DNA of 17,991 bases from an uncultured Campylobacter sp. (GTDB lineage Bacteria > Campylobacterota > Campylobacteria > Campylobacterales > Campylobacteraceae), in assembly GCF_938040115.1 (NCBI RefSeq), contig NZ_CALHXD010000283.1, positions 1 through 17,991 of the forward strand, read 5' to 3'. Below are positions 13,785 to 17,991 of this stretch, piece after piece. The notes beneath the pieces are model-generated. The model made no database searches, was not told the origin of the DNA, and worked only from the letters and a program-made list of their open reading frames with translations. Position numbers and translations under genes: made by a program. Positions within the stretch are counted from its first letter, which is position 1; the number at the start of each line of letters is the position of its first letter.

Positions 13785-14603
13785 TTATTCCGCCGCCCCC
13801 GACTCAAGTTCCTTAAAATATGGCTTCAAACTCTCGTAGGCATTTTGGATACGCTGAAACTGCGTTTTGCACTCGTCCAAAAGCTCGGGGCTAAGCGCGG
13901 CGTGAAAGTCGGGGTGGCAGGCCTTGACGAGCTCCAGATAGCGGTTTCGCACCTCCTCAAAGCTATCGTTTTTATCACACCCAAGCACCGTAAAATGGTC
14001 CTCGAAAAGGCTAGCCAGCGCGGCAAATTTGGCCTTGTTTTTCTTGGCGCAGATTTTGATCTGTTTTTTAAATTTTTCAAATTCCTCTTCGTTATAGTTA
14101 AAGATGATCGAAAATTTCATATACTCGCTCTTGTTAAACAGCTCCTCGAGGCGCGCGCACTCATCCAAATTTGCGATATTTAGGGCGATTTGACCCTCGG
14201 CGGATAAAATTTGCTTTGATTCAAACCCCTTGATGATGTGCGAGATAAAGTACTCGTTTGAGCGATCAAAGCTAAATATCGCTCCGCCACGTACGAAGGC
14301 GACGTCGACGAAAACCATGGCTTTTAGCGAGTTTGGTTGGATGTAGTGGAGTTTGATCGTTTTATACTCGGCGAAGTTTAAATTTACGTTTTTTAGCTCG
14401 TACCTCTGGCAGAGTTTTTTTAGAAATTTGACGAAATATTTGCGCTGAACCTTCTCGTTTTCGTCGTAAAACGACATCACTTTGCCTTTTTGCCCCAGCG
14501 TCTTGGCGAAGTTTCGCTTTATGAGCGCTTGCAGCTCGAAAAATAGATCGGCGTCTGATGTTTCTATGCTTAGAGATTCTAGATTTTGACTTACTTTTAT
14601 CAA
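13785..14603 (-). CDS. C-terminal J-domain (DnaJ-like) protein
   Basis: 272 aa. The J-domain is at the C-terminus: from about residue 204 (FTVLGC) through the HPD motif at 230-232 (ACHPDF) to FQRIQNAYESLKPYF. HPD is the residue set that triggers Hsp70/DnaK ATP hydrolysis, so a co-chaperone role is likely. The first 200 residues are not recognised; they are rich in Phe and Lys (FEKFKKQIKICAKKNK) and have no Gly/Phe linker or zinc fingers, so this is not DnaJ or CbpA. C. jejuni has a DnaJ-like protein of similar size (Cj0954c), which I take to be the counterpart. The start is TTG at 14603 with AAAGG upstream at good spacing. It lies 35 nt after bpt. Confidence 0.85.
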   Translation of the reverse strand: MIKVSQNLESLSIETSDADLFFELQALIKRNFAKTLGQKGKVMSFYDENEKVQRKYFVKFLKKLCQRYELKNVNLNFAEYKTIKLHYIQPNSLKAMVFVDVAFVRGGAIFSFDRSNEYFISHIIKGFESKQILSAEGQIALNIANLDECARLEELFNKSEYMKFSIIFNYNEEEFEKFKKQIKICAKKNKAKFAALASLFEDHFTVLGCDKNDSFEEVRNRYLELVKACHPDFHAALSPELLDECKTQFQRIQNAYESLKPYFKELESGAAE

Positions 14604-14638
14604 ATTTTGCCTTTATAAAACGCATTTGAAAGCATTTT

Positions 14639-15361
14639 TTATTCCGTTTTTTCCCACACGGGCGTTTCGTCTAGCGGGACGTATTCGCGCAGGCGCTCGT
14701 AGGGCTTGTAGTCGGCCTTGTAGGCTAGGCTAGGGCAGTCTTTGACGTAGTAGCCTAGATATATCCAGCGTAAATTTAGCTGCCTTGCTAGTAAAATTTG
14801 CTGATAGAGCGAGTATCTGCCGATGCTAAGATCTGCAAAATCAGGATCGTAATAGCAATAAACCGCCGAGATACCGTCGCTAAGGATATCGACGAGATCG
14901 ACGCCGATGAGCCGGCCGCCGGCAAAATGCGCTATCTCCTTGCCAAACTCTGCGTGCCCCGCGACGTAGAGCTCGTAGTAGCGGCGAAAGTCCAGCTCGT
15001 AGTACTTCCACTCGCGCTTTTCTTGCATAAATTTATGGTATTTTTTGTATAGCGCCACGTGCGCGTCGTCTATGAGCGGCTTTGTGAGGATGATTTTGGT
15101 GTTTTCGTTTTTGCGCATTGTGCGGCGGGCGGATTTGCTAAATTTAAAATTTAGCGCATCGACCCTGATATTTACACACTCGCGGCACCCTGCGCAGTTT
15201 GGCTTAGAGAAATATTTGCCAAAGCGCCTAAAGCCGCGCCTAGCTAGAGCATCGTTTACGGCAAAGTCGCAGCCGTCTATGTAGCGATACTCCATGCGCG
15301 AGTCCCTGTCCTTTAGGTAGGGGCAGGGGCTAGGCAGGGTGGAAAACGGCACGACTAGCAC
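14639..15361 (-). CDS. bpt: Bpt, aspartate/glutamate leucyltransferase (N-degron pathway)
   Basis: 240 aa, normal length. It carries Cys13 (SPCPYL), the cluster PNCAGCRECVNIRV with Cys56, Cys59 and Cys62, the GNAT-like core IGVDLVDILSDGISAVYCYYDPD, and the final YLGYYVKDCPSLAYKADYKP block. These define the ATE1/Bpt family. The bacterial enzyme moves Leu from Leu-tRNA to proteins starting with Asp or Glu, so that ClpS and ClpAP can degrade them. Older annotations call it arginyl-tRNA-protein transferase. The start GTG at 15361 lies 7 bp inside the upstream small gene. A bpt, small ORF, pycA order matches C. jejuni Cj1035c-Cj1037c. Confidence 0.93.
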   Translation of the reverse strand: MLVVPFSTLPSPCPYLKDRDSRMEYRYIDGCDFAVNDALARRGFRRFGKYFSKPNCAGCRECVNIRVDALNFKFSKSARRTMRKNENTKIILTKPLIDDAHVALYKKYHKFMQEKREWKYYELDFRRYYELYVAGHAEFGKEIAHFAGGRLIGVDLVDILSDGISAVYCYYDPDFADLSIGRYSLYQQILLARQLNLRWIYLGYYVKDCPSLAYKADYKPYERLREYVPLDETPVWEKTE

Positions 15362-15576
15362 TTTTTGATATCCGCGTCCTTGACGTAGGCTAGAAACTCG
15401 TCGCGCAAAATTTGCTCTTTGTGCGCGATGGCTTCTTCTTTGCTGAAGGTTTTTGGCTCAGGCTTTAAATTTTGCTTTGCGGCATTTTTGGCGGCTGAAT
15501 TTGAGCTCAAATTTGCATTTTGCTCTTTTTGAAGCTCTTTTTTTATATCCTTTAAACTATCGAAAAAATCATTCAT
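15355..15576 (-). CDS. Small conserved Campylobacter protein of unknown function
   Basis: 73 aa, charged and hydrophilic, rich in Lys, Ala, Asn and Gln, and probably mostly helical (MNDFFDSLKDIKKELQKEQN at the start). There is no signal peptide or membrane helix. The middle (about 21-40) is low complexity, and the end (about 44-73, FSKEEAIAHKEQILRDEFLA) looks more ordered. The ATG at 15576 overlaps the pycA stop by 8 bp, with GAGGAG upstream, and the stop overlaps bpt. C. jejuni Cj1036c sits in the same place, so it is a retained gene. No function can be stated. Confidence 0.8.
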   Translation of the reverse strand: MNDFFDSLKDIKKELQKEQNANLSSNSAAKNAAKQNLKPEPKTFSKEEAIAHKEQILRDEFLAYVKDADIKKC

Positions 15577-17035
15577 CCGCGTGCTCCTCTTTAAATTTTC
15601 TAGCGTCTTTTACTCTTTGTATCGCTGCTGCGATGGCGGCGATCACCTCTTCGTTATCCTCGTTGTCTTTGGTTTTCATCTTTTCTAGCAGGGTAGGCAT
15701 CTTGTTTTCGACGTATGACGTATCGAAAAATCCTCGCCTAAAGTCGCGCTCCTTGCTAATGCTGAGCAAAAACGGGATCGTGGTTTTGACGCTGCCTTCG
15801 ATCGTAAATTCATCCAGCGCGCGTTTTAGTTTATTTACGGCTAGGTCGTAGCTAGGGGCTCGGACGATGAGTTTAGCTAGCAAGCTATCGTAAAACGGTG
15901 GTATCTGATAGTCTTTATATAGGTGGCTATCGACGCGCACGGAAGGGCCCAGAGCAGGGTAGTAGCCGGTGATCTCGCCAGGGCTTGGGATGAAGTTTTG
16001 CCACGCGTCCTCGGCGGTGATACGAGCCTCGATCGCAAAGCCCTGCGTGATGACGTCGCTTTGCTCCATGTCTAGGATCTCGCCCGCTGCGATACGAATT
16101 TGACGCACGATGAGATCCACGCCCGTGATCTCCTCGGTCACGCCGTGCTCGACCTGGATACGAGTGTTCATCTCCATAAAGTAAAAGTTGTTATAGTCGT
16201 CGAGCAAAAACTCGATCGTGCCGGCGTTGGTATAGTTTACGGCCTTTGCCGCGGCGACTGCGGTCACGCCCATGCTTTTTCGCAGGCTTTCGCTCATCGT
16301 CGGACTAGGTGCGATCTCGAGGATCTTTTGGTGGCGGCGCTGGATCGAACAGTCGCGTTCGGCTAGGTGGATGATGTTGCCGTATTTGTCGCCTAAAATT
16401 TGAAACTCGATGTGGCGCGGATTTACGACGTATTTTTCCATGAAAACTTCGTCGTTGTTAAAAAACGCCTTAGCCTCGCGCTTGCAGCTTTCAAAGCTGG
16501 ATTCTAGCTCTTCTTCTTTCCACACTACGCGGATGCCGCGTCCGCCGCCGCCGCCGCTAGCTTTTAGGATAACCGGGTAGCCGATACGTTCGGCGTATAG
16601 TTTGATGTTTTCTATCGTTTCGTTGTTTAGCTTTTCGGTGCCCGGCACGATAGGGATGCCGTTTTTATTCATCAGATAGCGAGCGATGTTTTTATTGCCC
16701 ATTTTGCGGATGACGTCGGCGGTAGGTCCGATGAAAACTAGTCCCGCATCCTCGACCTCTTTGGCAAATTCGTAGTTTTCGCTCAAAAATCCATATCCCG
16801 GGTGTATAGCGTCCGCACCGCAAGCTTTTGCTACCTCTACTATGCGCTTGGCGTCTAGGTAGCCCTTGATCGGGTCGATGCCGATTTGGTAGGCTTCGTC
16901 GGCTATTTTGACGTGCAGGCAGTCTTGGTCGGGCTTGGTGTAGATAGCAACGTTTTTGATATGTAGGTCTTTGCAGGCGCGGATAACGCGAACGGCGATC
17001 TCTCCGCGGTTTGCGATCAAAATTTTATGTATCAC
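15569..17035 (-). CDS. pycA: Biotin carboxylase subunit, probably pyruvate carboxylase subunit A
   Basis: 488 aa from a GTG at 17035, which has AAAGGAAAG about 8 nt upstream; IHKILIANRGEIAVRVIRA then begins as in the family. The frame stays open upstream to an ATG at 17125, adding 30 Lys/Ser-rich residues without a ribosome binding site. ATP-grasp features: Lys158, the Gly loop at 161-165, ERDCSIQRRHQK at 227-238, and MEMNTRIQVEH at 287-297 with the catalytic Glu, Asn and Arg. It carboxylates biotin using ATP and bicarbonate. Sequence alone does not separate PycA from AccC. The choice of pycA rests on synteny with C. jejuni Cj1037c; its PycB partner would be elsewhere. Anaplerotic oxaloacetate supply matters in sugar-poor Campylobacter metabolism. 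Confidence 0.9.
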   Translation of the reverse strand: MIHKILIANRGEIAVRVIRACKDLHIKNVAIYTKPDQDCLHVKIADEAYQIGIDPIKGYLDAKRIVEVAKACGADAIHPGYGFLSENYEFAKEVEDAGLVFIGPTADVIRKMGNKNIARYLMNKNGIPIVPGTEKLNNETIENIKLYAERIGYPVILKASGGGGGRGIRVVWKEEELESSFESCKREAKAFFNNDEVFMEKYVVNPRHIEFQILGDKYGNIIHLAERDCSIQRRHQKILEIAPSPTMSESLRKSMGVTAVAAAKAVNYTNAGTIEFLLDDYNNFYFMEMNTRIQVEHGVTEEITGVDLIVRQIRIAAGEILDMEQSDVITQGFAIEARITAEDAWQNFIPSPGEITGYYPALGPSVRVDSHLYKDYQIPPFYDSLLAKLIVRAPSYDLAVNKLKRALDEFTIEGSVKTTIPFLLSISKERDFRRGFFDTSYVENKMPTLLEKMKTKDNEDNEEVIAAIAAAIQRVKDARKFKEEHADE

Positions 17036-17206
17036 TTGGCTTTCCTTTCTTATCGTTTTTTGAATTTTACTCTTTTTTGCTTGCTGATGCTTGAAATTTG
17101 CTTTTTTAGAGCTCGATCTTTGCATACCGTCTTTAAATTTACTCTTTTTGCTATCTTTACTGTTTTTGCTATTAAATTTTTTAGCTTGTACTACCTTTAT
17201 TTATAT

Positions 17207-17212
17207 ATTTTA
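17207..17212 (-). promoter_or_regulatory. Candidate -10 element for pycA
   Basis: TAAAAT on the minus strand about 170 nt upstream of the GTG start. It is followed by an A/T-rich leader and preceded by no clear -35 or TGn extension, so it is a weak candidate. Confidence 0.3.
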
Positions 17213-17419
17213 GTGCTCGGTAGCCAGGCACGCTTATTTTAATTAAATTTGTTGTGTAAGATAACATAAAGATTTTTTATAGATGGTTAAATGTGGCAAA
17301 TTTAGTACATAAATTTGAAATTTGATGGCCTTACGGCAAATTTTGATGTAGTAGGGTGGGTAAAAAACGAAATTTTTGCAAATATATCAAAAATTAGAAA
17401 GATTTAAGAAACCTTTGGC

Positions 17420-17425
17420 TATACT
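17420..17425 (+). promoter_or_regulatory. Promoter of tRNA-Arg
   Basis: TATACT preceded by TTTGGC, giving the same TTTGG(C/T)-hexamer layout as the argG and S4 promoters. A start near 17432 leaves about 12 nt before the mature 5' end at 17444. Confidence 0.65.
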
Positions 17426-17443
17426 TCACATTTCTTTTAAAGT

Positions 17444-17520
17444 GCGCTCGTAGCTCAGCTGGATAGAGCATTTGATTGCGGTTCAAAAGGTCAGGGATTC
17501 GAATTCCTTCGAGCGCACCA
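17444..17520 (+). tRNA. tRNA-Arg (anticodon GCG)
   Basis: 77 nt with encoded CCA (17518-17520). The acceptor stem GCGCTCG pairs with CGAGCGC (17510-17516). The D stem is GCTC/GAGC, and the anticodon stem TTTGA/TCAAA encloses the loop TTGCGGT. The T arm is AGGGA, TTCGAAT, TCCTT, with one G-T pair. The anticodon at 17478-17480 is GCG, which reads the Arg codons CGC and CGU. A20 in the D loop and C35, the usual arginine identity elements, are present. Most bacteria use ACG (edited to ICG) for these codons, so G34 is unusual. No terminator hairpin follows. Confidence 0.95.
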
Positions 17521-17559
17521 TTTATTCATTTATAATTAACCCTTTTTCACAAATCTTTT

Positions 17560-17724
17560 TTATTTATCCTTGCTTTTCTTTTGGTTATATTTTCTTGCTT
17601 TAAGTGGTTTTGCATATAAATTATATGAGCAAAAACTTTTAGAGATAAAATTTAAATCGTTAGATCTTGAGTAAATTATTGCTTTGTCTTTTAAATTTTC
17701 TTGCGGCTCACTAAAAACAATCAT
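17560..17724 (-). CDS. Possible 54-aa small ORF
   Basis: The ATG at 17724 opens MIVFSEPQENLKDKAIIYSR and the frame ends in a Lys-rich tail (KARKYNQKKSKDK). The amino-acid mix is ordinary for a soluble basic protein, despite very AT-rich DNA, which makes it more gene-like than its surroundings. Only a weak AAGA lies upstream. It could be a remnant of a larger decayed gene, since the in-frame sequence just upstream also has long open stretches broken by TAA and TGA. No family is recognised. Confidence 0.25.
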   Translation of the reverse strand: MIVFSEPQENLKDKAIIYSRSNDLNFISKSFCSYNLYAKPLKARKYNQKKSKDK

Positions 17725-17788
17725 TTAATTCTTATCTTGGATAAAAAATATAAAAACTACTCAATTTTTATGATACATAGTTTAATAC

Positions 17789-17932
17789 TTATAATAATAG
17801 GTCAAAAAGTAAAATGCAGACTATTTTTGCTATTTTATATTGAAAACTATAATTTTCAAATAAATATTTATATCTCTTTTGTATTACCTCAATATCTTCA
17901 GCAAATGCCGAAAACATGGTTTTTCTTAACAT
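17789..17932 (-). CDS. Possible 47-aa small ORF
   Basis: The ATG at 17932 has a good AAGG site 4 nt upstream. The product starts MLRKTMFSAFAEDIEVIQKR, continues with an aromatic amphipathic stretch (YKYLFENYSFQYKI) and ends in a hydrophobic segment (VCILLFDLLL), perhaps a membrane anchor. It lies 65 nt upstream of the second small ORF on the same strand, so both may be pieces of one broken gene or a tiny operon. Not recognised. Confidence 0.3.
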   Translation of the reverse strand: MLRKTMFSAFAEDIEVIQKRYKYLFENYSFQYKIAKIVCILLFDLLL

Positions 17933-17991
17933 TTTACCTTTTGAATTAAAACAATTTATCCATCAAATTTCATGCTAAATTTAACTGATAA

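Larger units (their letters stand above)
17036..17443 (-). other. Region between pycA and tRNA-Arg: leader with an open Lys/Ser-rich frame, otherwise empty
   Basis: From about 17200 to 17036 the minus strand stays open in the pycA frame. It reads as repeated Ser/Asn/Asp-Lys units (NSKNSKDSKKSKFKDG, then the ATG at 17125). It has no good ribosome binding site and probably is an untranslated leader, though translation is not excluded. The rest (17213-17410) is AT-rich, with several AAATTT hexamers, and I see no gene on either strand. Confidence 0.5.
17521..17991. other. AT-rich region downstream of tRNA-Arg
   Basis: 471 bp of low G+C sequence with no long gene. A plus-strand frame at 17701-17949 (TTG start, no ribosome binding site, Ile/Leu/Tyr-rich) looks like a chance frame. 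Two short minus-strand frames (listed separately) are the only candidates. I saw no copy of the tRNA 3' end that would mark an integration site within the window. Confidence 0.5.

Noticed and set aside
17241..17410. Short open frames on the minus strand upstream of pycA
   Set aside because: They lack start codons with ribosome binding sites and are broken within 35 codons.
17701..17949. 82-aa plus-strand frame after the tRNA
   Set aside because: TTG start, no ribosome binding site, Ile/Leu/Tyr-rich translation of AT-rich DNA; it overlaps the better-looking minus-strand small frames.

Overview
The window is a stretch of a Campylobacter chromosome. Gene content and order match C. jejuni blocks known from memory: argG-rplI-hslV-hslU-era next to S4-tsaE-lptB-rpoN, and bpt/small ORF/pycA. 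The moderately high G+C of the housekeeping genes (sampled lines about 45-58%) points to the curvus/rectus/showae side of the genus rather than C. jejuni. That species-level placement is inference.

Layout. (1) Positions 1-5946, minus strand: an AT-rich, overlapping operon for a type IV pilus/type II secretion-like machine. In transcription order it encodes a PilM+PilN-like fusion, a PilO-like protein, a PilP-like protein, a secretin (CtsD), an ExeA/MshM-type ATPase (CtsP), a membrane-anchored TPR protein (CtsX), and the first 18 codons of the next gene (probably the CtsE traffic ATPase). In Campylobacter the cts genes serve natural transformation. The order is the same as mshI-J-K-L-M-N-E of the MSHA pilus locus. 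(2) Positions 6054-10467, minus strand: argG-rplI-hslV-hslU-era, tightly packed. era carries an in-frame TAA at codon 135 that splits it into two halves. (3) Positions 10468-10633: a divergent promoter region with two inverted, nearly identical 15-bp -10 elements. (4) Positions 10634-13260, plus strand: S4-domain protein, tsaE, lptB and rpoN, each overlapping the next. An AT-rich orphan membrane protein follows (13400-13774). (5) Positions 13785-17035, minus strand: pycA (biotin carboxylase subunit), a 73-aa conserved unknown, bpt (leucyl-transferase of the N-degron pathway) and a C-terminal J-domain protein. (6) Positions 17036-17991: a non-coding upstream region with a Lys/Ser-rich open frame, a tRNA-Arg with anticodon GCG, and an AT-rich tail with two possible very small minus-strand ORFs.

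Most exceptional items: the interrupted era, whose stop lies where base composition changes from housekeeping-like to AT-rich; the complete MSHA-like platform operon directly downstream; the mirrored argG/S4 promoters with an apparently leaderless S4 mRNA; and the very high density of the palindromic hexamer AAATTT between genes. I see no CRISPR array, insertion sequence, phage gene or defence system.
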